20,622 nt of DNA. Source: Panacagrimonas sp052387695 (GTDB taxonomy: Bacteria; Pseudomonadota; Gammaproteobacteria; Nevskiales; Nevskiaceae). Of this stretch, positions 14,818 to 20,622 are shown piece after piece. Position numbers and translations under genes: made by a program. Position 1 is the first letter of the stretch; each line of letters begins with the position of its first letter. The stretch spans positions 1-20,622 of the forward strand of contig JBQTIX010000020.1 of assembly GCA_052387695.1 (NCBI GenBank), written 5' to 3'. Under the pieces are notes generated by a model, which did no database searches, was not told where the DNA came from, and saw nothing but the letters and a program-made list of their open reading frames with translations.

Positions 14818-15585
14818 ATGAACTCAGCGAATCGTACCTACATTGTCTCCGGCGCCGCCGGCGGCATCGGCGGCGCCACCGTCGCACGCCTGCTGCGCGC
14901 CGGAGCCCAGGTTCTCGGGACGGACATCAGCCAGCGTCGCCTCGATCATCTGGTCGAGCGCAATGCCACACACGCCGAGCGGCTCGCCGTCGTCCGCGCC
15001 GACCTCACCAGCGAGCCGGCGACTCAGGCTGTGGTCAAGGCCTGTCTCGAACGCTTCGGCGCGCTGCACGGCATCGCCAACATCGCCGGCGGAATGGTGG
15101 ATATCGAGGCGGACTCGATGGATCGTCCGCTGCAACAGATCGGCCACGAATATTTTCGCCGCACCTACGCGCTCAACACCGAGTCCGCGTTCCTGATGTG
15201 CAAGGCGGCCGAGCCGCATTTCGCTGCGCAGGGCTACGGCAAGATCGTCAACATCGCCTCGCTCGCCGCGTTCGCCAACCGGCACGATCTCGGTGACGTG
15301 GCCTACAACCCTGCCAAGGCCGCGGTCGTGGCGCTGACGCAGACCCTGAGCCTGCTGTGCGGGCGTCAGGGCATCCGCGTCAACTGCGTCGCGCCCGGCC
15401 TGGTGCGCAGCGACAAGGTCAAGGAAACCTTCGGTGCGGCCTATGTGCAGCGCCACATCGACGCCACCGCGCTCGGCAAGCTGGCGACGGTGGACGACGA
15501 AGCCGAAGCCATCGCCTTCCTGTTAGAGGCGGCCTCGGACATGATTACCGGCGAAGTCTTGCGAGTCTCTGCCGGCACGCGATGA
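14818..15585 (+). CDS. SDR family NAD(P)-dependent oxidoreductase
   Basis: This 255-aa classical short-chain dehydrogenase has the cofactor motif SGAAGGIG (residues 11-18), NIAGG (88-92) and a complete catalytic set Asn120, Ser148, Tyr163 and Lys167 (IVNIASLAAF and AYNPAKAAV). Asp36 after the second strand (LGTDIS) suggests NAD(H) rather than NADP(H). Length is typical. The start lies 10 nt after the crotonase stop, and its stop overlaps the next start as ATGA, so it belongs to the same operon. It probably oxidises a hydroxyl group or reduces a ketone in the pathway, for example forming the ketone used by the monooxygenase or acting on a hydroxyacyl-CoA. The substrate cannot be read from the sequence. 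Confidence 0.88.
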   Translation: MNSANRTYIVSGAAGGIGGATVARLLRAGAQVLGTDISQRRLDHLVERNATHAERLAVVRADLTSEPATQAVVKACLERFGALHGIANIAGGMVDIEADSMDRPLQQIGHEYFRRTYALNTESAFLMCKAAEPHFAAQGYGKIVNIASLAAFANRHDLGDVAYNPAKAAVVALTQTLSLLCGRQGIRVNCVAPGLVRSDKVKETFGAAYVQRHIDATALGKLATVDDEAEAIAFLLEAASDMITGEVLRVSAGTR

Positions 15586-16613
15586 GGGTGCTCGATGCCG
15601 AGGCACTGCCGGAACGCATCGCCCACTTGCTGACTGCGGCGATGCCCGATGCAGGTGCCCTCTGCGTGGGTCCGGTGCTGCCGCTGTTCGGCGGCAATGC
15701 GCGCAAAGCTTTTTCGTTCGATGTTCACCATCGCCGCAAGGGCGTCGAGACCACGCTGCCCTGCGTGATGCTCAGCGCCGTTGGCGGTGGCCATGTGGAA
15801 TCGGACTTGAACTGGGAATACGAAGTGCTGCGCCGGCTCGGCGGCAGTGGCGTGCGCTCGCCGGCTGCCATCGCGCTCGATCCCGATGGCCTCATCATCG
15901 GCGCGCCGAGCCTGGTGCTCGAACGGATGCCTGGCAAGGCCAACGTCGTCGAGTTCCTGGCGGCGCCGGCGGACTCGGATTCGCGCGCGCTGACGATCGA
16001 TCTCGCCGAAGTCGCAGCCCGCCTTCACAGCGTGGATCTGAAGGCCGTCGGCTTCGACACGGCGCATGTCGCTGCCGATCCGCTGACGACGGCGCGCACC
16101 CAGATCGACCACTGGCAGCGCCGGTTCGAGGAGCAACGGATGGAACCGCTACCCGTCATGGCCTGGCTGTTCGCCTGGCTGCACGAACACCTGCCGACGC
16201 CGCGGCGCATCAGCCTCGTGCACGGCGATCTGCGGCCGGGAAATTTTCTGTACGAGGGGGGCCGCATCACGGCGCTGCTCGACTGGGAAATGGCGCATTT
16301 CGGTGACCCGCTAGAAGACATCGGCTGGATTTATCGGCCCATGTGGAGCCCGAAAAAGTTCGTCGAATTGCGCGCGTTCCTCTCGCTCTACGCCGCATAC
16401 GGCGACTGGCAGCCGCGCTGGCGTGATGTCGTCTACTACCGCATCTTCAGCGAAATGAAATTCGCGACGATTTCGCTGGCTGCCGCGGCCAACTTCGCGA
16501 ACGGACGCACGCGCAACCTGCGTCACGCCGACCGTGCGTCCACGGTCAATGCCTGCCTTGCTCGCTGCATGCAGTGGATCGAACAGGAATCCTGGGAACG
16601 CATCGATGCTTAG
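15582..16613 (+). CDS. APH/ACAD10-like phosphotransferase family protein
   Basis: This 343-aa protein has the kinase-like fold of the aminoglycoside phosphotransferase family. It shows LVHGDLRPGNFLYEGG (212-227) with the catalytic Asp216 and Asn221, then ITALLDWEMAHFGDPLEDIGW with the metal-binding Asp234. An upstream glutamate in LNWEYEVLRRL is suited to the helix-C role. Relatives include the APH-like domain of ACAD10/11, which phosphorylates 4-hydroxyacyl-CoAs during breakdown. That makes phosphorylation of a hydroxy-acid or hydroxyacyl-CoA a reasonable inference here, more so than antibiotic resistance. Start ATG 15582 overlaps the SDR stop as ATGA, and the gene's end overlaps the next by 8 nt. 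Confidence 0.82.
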   Translation: MRVLDAEALPERIAHLLTAAMPDAGALCVGPVLPLFGGNARKAFSFDVHHRRKGVETTLPCVMLSAVGGGHVESDLNWEYEVLRRLGGSGVRSPAAIALDPDGLIIGAPSLVLERMPGKANVVEFLAAPADSDSRALTIDLAEVAARLHSVDLKAVGFDTAHVAADPLTTARTQIDHWQRRFEEQRMEPLPVMAWLFAWLHEHLPTPRRISLVHGDLRPGNFLYEGGRITALLDWEMAHFGDPLEDIGWIYRPMWSPKKFVELRAFLSLYAAYGDWQPRWRDVVYYRIFSEMKFATISLAAAANFANGRTRNLRHADRASTVNACLARCMQWIEQESWERIDA

Positions 16614-17112
16614 GCCCGGCCCCGGTGAACTGCTGCGTGGCATCCGTCTCGGACTCGAGGAATCGGTTTTGCCCGTGGTGCCGGCTGGAGCCGCCGAGCG
16701 CCAGCTCAAGGCCGCGCTATATGCACTGCGGCGGCTGGAACGCTCGTGGGATCGCACGAGCTGGAGCCTGGCCGACGACGTCGCCGACCTTGAGGCGACG
16801 GCGAAGGCGCTGCTCGAAACCGCGCTGGGCGCGAGTGCCGGATCGCAGCGAGAACGCTATCGCGATCTGCTCGGAAGGATGAACGGGAGCGATGAGTCCG
16901 CCGCCATCGCCGGCCTGTACACCGATCCGCGAACGGCCGCACTCGCCGCGCGCAGTCATTCGCTGCAAGGCTTGATTGCCGACCTCGACCAGACCCTGTG
17001 CGCCGACACCGAAACACCCGCCGCAGTCCGCGGGCAACTGCGCGCGGATCTCACCGCGCTCTACCGCCGCATGCTGGAACGCGAGCGCGTGCAGCTCGGA
17101 CTCGAACGCTGA
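16606..17112 (+). CDS. Small helical protein of unknown function
   Basis: This 168-aa protein is predicted to be almost all helix, rich in Leu, Ala, Arg and Glu, with no membrane segment or signal. It starts MLRPGPGELLRGIRLGLEES. I do not recognise it with certainty. Small proteins that follow APH-like phosphotransferase genes, such as the DUF6285 family, have a similar opening (a helix ending in EE followed by VLP), so a relative of that group is possible. Its start at 16606 overlaps the phosphotransferase stop by 8 nt, which suggests translational coupling and perhaps a physical partner role. The gene is in the same operon as the catabolic enzymes. Confidence 0.6.
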   Translation: MLRPGPGELLRGIRLGLEESVLPVVPAGAAERQLKAALYALRRLERSWDRTSWSLADDVADLEATAKALLETALGASAGSQRERYRDLLGRMNGSDESAAIAGLYTDPRTAALAARSHSLQGLIADLDQTLCADTETPAAVRGQLRADLTALYRRMLERERVQLGLER

Positions 17113-17137
17113 ATCGAAAATCCTACCGGAGCCGCGC

Positions 17138-18745
17138 ATGAGCCCCAGCCGCTACCCCACACCGGACATCACAGTCGCCGCAGGATGGTCGCTAGCCACC
17201 GTGGTGCCGCCGAGCGCGCTGTACGGCGCCAACGGCATGCGCTTCGGACCGGACGGCCGGCTCTACGTGGCGCAGGCTTTCGGCAGCCAGATCAGCGCCA
17301 TCGACACGCGCAGCGGCGGGATCACCACGGTATCGCCGGTTGGCGGCGACATCGTGGCGCCGGACGATCTGGCTTTCGACAGCCACGGCAATCTCTACGC
17401 GACCGAGGTCATGAGCGACCGGGTCAGCGTGCGCACAACCGACGGCCAGGTGCGCGTACTCAACGACGGCCTGCCCACGGCAAATGGCATCACCGTCCAC
17501 GGCGATCGCATCTTCGTCGACGAATTCCGCGTCGGTGGTCGTGTGCTGGAGCTATACCCCGACGGCCGCGCTCCGCGCGTGATTGCCGACAATCTCGTGC
17601 TGCCGAACGCGTTGAGCATGGGCGCCGACGGCAAGCTGTACTTCCCGTTGGTTGCCAACGGCGAGGTCTGGCGCGTGTCGACCGACGGCGGTGCGCCCGA
17701 ATGCGTGGCCACGGGTCTCGCAACGCCCACTGCGGTCAAGTTCGACGCGCGCAGCGGCGGGCTGGTGGTCACCGAGGCCGGCTCCGGTCAGGTCACCTGG
17801 ATCGATGTCGTCAGCGGCGCGCGCAGACGGCTTGCGAGCCTGCGGCCGGGCATCGACAACCTCGCTTTCACCCCCGAGGGCAGACTGTTCGTCTCGCATT
17901 TCACCGACGGCGGCATCGCCGAGATTATTCCGGATGGCGGCTCGCGCACGCTGATCGCGGCCGGTCTGGTCGGACCCTTCGACATTGCGGTGGACGCCGC
18001 GGGAGAACTGTATGTCGCCGACGGCATGACCCTCGCGGTGGTGAATCGCAAGGGTGAAATCCGCCAACCCGCGAATCTCCTCATGCACGGGTTCCCCGGC
18101 TACATTCGCGGCATCGCGCTAGGTGCAGACGGAACCGTCTTCGTCACCAACAGCGGCGGGGGCTTGGCCTGCTACCGGTCAGGAGGCGAGGCGAGCTACC
18201 TGCAATCCGACCTGGACCAGCCGATGGGCTTGGCGCTCCTGCGCGACGGCCGCATCCGCGTGTGCGAAGCCGGCCGCGGAAGAGTCGTCGAAGTCAGTGC
18301 CGAGGGCTCGGCATGCTCGCTGACCAGCCGCCTGCGCTTTCCGACTGGCATCGCCTGCACCGCCGACGGCCGCTGCTTCGTCGCCGAGGGTCGCGGCGGA
18401 CGAGTCGTGGAACTCCGCAACGGCGAAATCACCAGCGTGCTGGACGGACTGGTCGAGCCTCACGGTCTCGCGGTTCATGAAGACAGGCTGTATGTGCTCG
18501 ATCGCGGTACAAAGTCGCTGCATGAAGTCTCGCTGACCGACGGCAGCACACGGCAATTGGCTAATGCGCTGCCGGTCGGCGCCGCACCCAGCATCGTCCC
18601 GCGCCAGCTACCCGGCGTCCCGAACCTGATCCCTGGCCCGCTACATCCCTTCGCCGGCATCGCGGTGGGATCGGATGGCGCTGTTTACATCTCCGGCGAT
18701 GGCGACGGCAGCATCCGGCGGCTTTCTGCAACGCGGTTGTCCTGA
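17138..18745 (+). CDS. SMP-30/NHL-type beta-propeller protein (~12 blades)
   Basis: This 535-aa protein consists of about twelve repeats of 40-45 residues, each with a DG-xLYV core: GPDGRLYVAQA, DSHGNLYATEV, GDRIFVDEF, GADGKLYFPLV, GGLVVTEAG, TPEGRLFVSHF, DAAGELYVADG, GADGTVFVTNS, RDGRIRVCEAG, TADGRCFVAEG, HEDRLYVLDRG, GSDGAVYISGD. Twelve would make two six-bladed propellers. SMP-30/gluconolactonase enzymes have one six-bladed propeller with a metal site and open lactones. A role in opening the lactone made by the monooxygenase is attractive but unproven. No signal peptide is seen, so it is probably cytoplasmic. ATG 17138 has GGAG 7 nt before it. The gene lies 25 nt after the small helical protein and closes the operon. 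Confidence 0.8.
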   Translation: MSPSRYPTPDITVAAGWSLATVVPPSALYGANGMRFGPDGRLYVAQAFGSQISAIDTRSGGITTVSPVGGDIVAPDDLAFDSHGNLYATEVMSDRVSVRTTDGQVRVLNDGLPTANGITVHGDRIFVDEFRVGGRVLELYPDGRAPRVIADNLVLPNALSMGADGKLYFPLVANGEVWRVSTDGGAPECVATGLATPTAVKFDARSGGLVVTEAGSGQVTWIDVVSGARRRLASLRPGIDNLAFTPEGRLFVSHFTDGGIAEIIPDGGSRTLIAAGLVGPFDIAVDAAGELYVADGMTLAVVNRKGEIRQPANLLMHGFPGYIRGIALGADGTVFVTNSGGGLACYRSGGEASYLQSDLDQPMGLALLRDGRIRVCEAGRGRVVEVSAEGSACSLTSRLRFPTGIACTADGRCFVAEGRGGRVVELRNGEITSVLDGLVEPHGLAVHEDRLYVLDRGTKSLHEVSLTDGSTRQLANALPVGAAPSIVPRQLPGVPNLIPGPLHPFAGIAVGSDGAVYISGDGDGSIRRLSATRLS

Positions 18746-18788
18746 TCGGTTCGGACCAACCCAATGCGGTGCGTCGTCGAGCGTGCCC

Positions 18789-18864
18789 GGTGGATGCGCT
18801 TCGCATATCCACCCATGCGACCGGCCGGCGCCGCGTAGGGTGGATAAGCGAAGCGCATCCACCC
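18789..18864. repeat. REP-like inverted pair downstream of the propeller gene
   Basis: Two copies of a hairpin repeat face each other. The first (18789-18813) contains GGTGGATGCGCTTCGC; the second (18838-18864) is its inverted copy, with 23 of 25 core positions matching. Each is also a small hairpin (GGTGGAT with ATCCACC). About 24 nt separate them. The GTAGGGTGGAT edge is common in dispersed proteobacterial REP elements, from memory. It lies 44 nt after the propeller stop and may end or stabilise the operon mRNA. Confidence 0.7.
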
Positions 18865-18950
18865 TCTCAGGCCAGGGTGTCGCGTGATCCTTGTTTGATG
18901 GAAGATTTCAGCGCGGAACACGCCATTATCGCGGAGAAAACTGTACGAGG

Positions 18951-19020
18951 GGGATCAGCCCCGACAGCGCTTTGAAGCCGGGATTGGGGGTGTATTGCGA
19001 GCGCCGTCGGGGCAGAGCTC
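18951..19020. repeat. Second palindromic repeat upstream of alkB
   Basis: GCCCCGACAGCGCT (18958-18971) and AGCGCCGTCGGGGC (19000-19013) are inverted copies matching at 13 of 14 positions. Partly matching flanks extend the stem (GGGGGATCA on the left, GAGCTCCTCC on the right). The loop is about 28 nt. The right edge followed by TCCTACA resembles the TGTAGGAG border of common dispersed repeats in gammaproteobacteria. Confidence 0.6.
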
Positions 19021-19119
19021 CTCCTACACGGGAGCTTGTTTGATAAAGGTGTACACGCGAGCCAAATGAAGTTTAAATTGCAGAGAATCCACGTGGTCGT
19101 GGCGGTGGGTCTCAAAGGC

Positions 19120-19137
19120 TGCCGACCAAGATCGGCA
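19120..19137 (+). promoter_or_regulatory. Hairpin and strong ribosome-binding site in the alkB leader
   Basis: TGCCGA (19120-19125) and TCGGCA (19132-19137) form a perfect 6-bp hairpin with a 6-nt loop. It ends a few nt before GGAGGAG, which lies about 5 nt upstream of the alkB ATG at 19152. The hairpin may shield or present the ribosome-binding site, or stabilise the 5' end. Confidence 0.4.
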
Positions 19138-19151
19138 ATGGAGGAGAACCC

Positions 19152-20540
19152 ATGAGCACCCCGTCCGAAGCCCTGTCCCTGTCGTCCGCCCGGGCCACCT
19201 ACCGCGACCCCAAGCGCTACGCCTACCTGCTCGTACCGTTCTGGATTTTGTCGCCAATCCTGAGCATCGCGCTCGCGGTGACCACCGGGCACGAGGTCTG
19301 GTACTGGCTGGTGATCGTGCTCACCTACATCGTATTCCCCATCCTGGATTTCGACGGCCTGATCGGCCGCGACACGCGCAACCCGCCGGAAGCCCTGGTC
19401 CCGAAACTCGAAGAAGATCGCTGGTACCGCTACGTCATCTACGCCACGGTGCCTTGCCATTACCTCACGCTGTTCGCTGGCGCCTGGGCGGCGGGCACGC
19501 AGCAGCTTTCCGTGCTCGCCTACATCGGCGTGACCTGGTCATGCGGTCTCATGAACGGCTTCGCCGTCGCCACCGCCCACGAGTTGGGCCACAAGAAGAC
19601 CGAGCTCGAGCGCTGGCTGTCCAAGATCAGTCTCGCCACCGGCTTCTACGGCCAATACATGATCGATCACAACCGCGGGCATCATCGCGATGTGGCGATG
19701 CCGGAGGACTCCGGCAGCGCGCGCTTCGGCGAGAATTTCTGGGACTACATGTTCCGCCGCCAGTTGCCGCACAGCACGCTGTTTCGGCCTTGGCGGCTGG
19801 AGAAAGAGCGGCTCGCGCGCAAGGGCAAGAGTCCGTGGACGCTGCAGAACGAGTTCATCCAGCCAGCGCTGATCTCCGCGGTGACCTACGCGATCATCTT
19901 CGCGATCTGGGGCTGGGTGGTCGTGCCTTATTTGCTGGCCGTTGCGTTCATCGCCTACCTGTTCCTCGCGCTCGCGGACTACATCGAGCACTACGGCCTG
20001 CTGCGCGAGAAGCTGCCGGACGGCCGTTATGCCCGCGTCCGGCCGGAGCATTCCTGGAACACCGACCACGTGGCCTCGAACATCATCTTCTGGAACGTGC
20101 AGCGCCACTCCGACCACCACGCCTGGCCGACGCGGCGCTACCAGTCGCTGCGCAGCTTCGAGAACCTGCCGAGCATGCCCACCGGCTACCCGGGAATGTT
20201 CGGCATCGCGCTGCTTCCGCCGCTGTGGCGCGCGATCATGTATCCGCGCGTGCTTGCCGTGCACGGGCACGACCTTACGCGCATGAACGTCGATCCGCGC
20301 AAGCGCGAGGCCTTGATGCGCCGCTATCACCGGCCGGCCTCGGCGCCCGTGGTCGATCCGGGCGACGGTGCGGCGAGTTGCAAGCAGGGCCATGTCGTGG
20401 CCGCGCATGGGGGTGTTGCGCCGCGCTATCAGTGCCCGGGCTGTGGCTACGTCTACGACGAAGGCCAGGGTCATCTGCAGCAGGGCTTCGCGGCCGGAGA
20501 GCTGGCCCCGTTTGTCTGTACAGCGGGCCTGAATTTATAA
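19152..20540 (+). CDS. alkB: Alkane 1-monooxygenase with truncated rubredoxin domain
   Basis: This 462-aa frame has an intact AlkB domain. It has several membrane helices (about 25-45, 50-65, 97-113, 120-140, 240-280) and the histidine boxes HELGHKK (143-149), HNRGHHRDVAMPEDSGSARF (173-192) and NVQRHSDHHAW (315-325), plus the AlkB-type DYIEHYGL. These bind the di-iron centre that hydroxylates the terminal carbon of alkanes. A linker leads to a C-terminal rubredoxin domain (from 426) with YQCPGCGYVYDEGQG, which holds the first Cys pair (428, 431). After GFAAG the family sequence stops and the last ~14 residues come from an insertion sequence, so the second Cys pair is missing. The hydroxylase may still work with a separate rubredoxin. 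GGAGGAG supports ATG 19152. Confidence 0.92.
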   Translation: MSTPSEALSLSSARATYRDPKRYAYLLVPFWILSPILSIALAVTTGHEVWYWLVIVLTYIVFPILDFDGLIGRDTRNPPEALVPKLEEDRWYRYVIYATVPCHYLTLFAGAWAAGTQQLSVLAYIGVTWSCGLMNGFAVATAHELGHKKTELERWLSKISLATGFYGQYMIDHNRGHHRDVAMPEDSGSARFGENFWDYMFRRQLPHSTLFRPWRLEKERLARKGKSPWTLQNEFIQPALISAVTYAIIFAIWGWVVVPYLLAVAFIAYLFLALADYIEHYGLLREKLPDGRYARVRPEHSWNTDHVASNIIFWNVQRHSDHHAWPTRRYQSLRSFENLPSMPTGYPGMFGIALLPPLWRAIMYPRVLAVHGHDLTRMNVDPRKREALMRRYHRPASAPVVDPGDGAASCKQGHVVAAHGGVAPRYQCPGCGYVYDEGQGHLQQGFAAGELAPFVCTAGLNL

Positions 20541-20622
20541 GTGGATGTTCTGCGGGGTTTTAAGCTGCCAGGGCCAGAGGCAGTGGTTGGAAGTAGACCT
20601 GATCCGGTGTCTTGCGATCAAG
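20498..20622 (-). mobile_element. IS3-type insertion sequence, transposase end only (partial)
   Basis: From about 20498 the sequence no longer matches rubredoxin. On the minus strand it encodes a typical IS3-family transposase C-terminus and then a non-coding tail. The tail ends near GACAAACGGGGCCAGCTC, which I recall as similar to the ends of some IS3-family elements. The exact terminus is uncertain by a few bases (20496-20503), because the other end and the target duplication are outside the window. The element continues past the right edge. Confidence 0.75.
20560..20622 (-). CDS. IS3-family transposase, C-terminal fragment
   Basis: The last 20 codons read LDRKTPDQVYFQPLPLALAA followed by TAA at 20562-20560. 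The TPDQVYF motif is typical of the very end of IS3-family OrfB transposases (integrase core, rve), where a sequence like HQALDGxTPxxVYF closes the protein. The gene is cut by the window edge, so only this tail is visible. Transcription runs opposite to alkB. Confidence 0.75.
   Translation of the reverse strand, partial: LDRKTPDQVYFQPLPLALAA

Larger units (their letters stand above)
18746..19151. other. Intergenic region before alkB, mostly repeats
   Basis: About 400 nt without a convincing gene. It holds a pair of inverted hairpin repeats (18789-18864), a second palindrome (18951-19020), a perfect 8-nt palindrome GTGTACAC (19049-19056) and the alkB leader with a hairpin and strong ribosome-binding site. 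A weak -35-like TTGATA near 19040 has no good -10. Short frames here are shadows of the repeats. Confidence 0.5.

Noticed and set aside
15582..16613. Aminoglycoside resistance gene
   Set aside because: The fold is APH-like, but the operon context with SDR, crotonase and monooxygenase genes points to acyl or hydroxy-acid metabolism, as in ACAD10-like proteins.
20541..20622. Frameshifted remainder of the rubredoxin domain
   Set aside because: No frame after 20498 contains the expected second CPxCG motif. The minus strand instead reads as a transposase C-terminus.

Overview
The window is about 20.6 kb of GC-rich DNA with dense, mostly overlapping genes. It suggests a gammaproteobacterium of the Xanthomonadales/Nevskiales kind. 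Three things point that way: a TonB2-type energy-transduction operon with a DUF3450 protein, several families of short palindromic intergenic repeats, and hydrocarbon/ketone catabolism genes. The assignment is inference from gene content. The left end (1-171) is near-pure G/C runs and looks like a degraded contig end. The right end stops inside an insertion sequence. The window is therefore probably a whole contig.

Region 1 (172-4350, minus strand) is an inner-membrane energy-transduction operon. Read 5' to 3' on the minus strand it holds a possible small ORF, a secreted DUF3450 coiled-coil protein, a large TtpC-like ExbB, a small ExbB, ExbD and a TonB-like protein. Junctions are 4-nt overlaps or 4-nt gaps, except for a palindromic repeat between exbB and exbD. 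A second pair of palindromes lies inside the start of the TtpC-like gene and appears to have been read through in frame. A PhoB-box-like direct repeat lies upstream.

Region 2 (4608-11407, minus strand) is a surface-polysaccharide cluster: rmlA, a 737-aa WbsX-type protein with extra end domains, a family 2 glycosyltransferase, a second glycosyltransferase, a methyltransferase-fold protein and a UDP-xylose synthase. All but the last are tightly coupled. A palindrome of about 145 bp separates the UDP-xylose synthase gene from the rest.

Region 3 (11549-18745, plus strand) starts with a DUF2505 SRPBCC protein. It is followed by a six-gene operon: a Baeyer-Villiger-type flavin monooxygenase, a crotonase, an SDR dehydrogenase, an APH-like phosphotransferase, a small helical protein of unknown function and a protein with about twelve NHL/SMP-30-like blades. 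The set looks like a pathway that oxidises a ketone or alcohol and handles CoA esters. The substrate is unknown. The monooxygenase and the crotonase both carry changes at residues usually considered catalytic.

Region 4 (18746-20622) holds two palindromic repeats, then an AlkB alkane hydroxylase with a C-terminal rubredoxin domain. An IS3-type element, present only as its transposase end, has cut the rubredoxin domain in half. Alkane hydroxylation next to the monooxygenase operon fits a hydrocarbon-degrading lifestyle.
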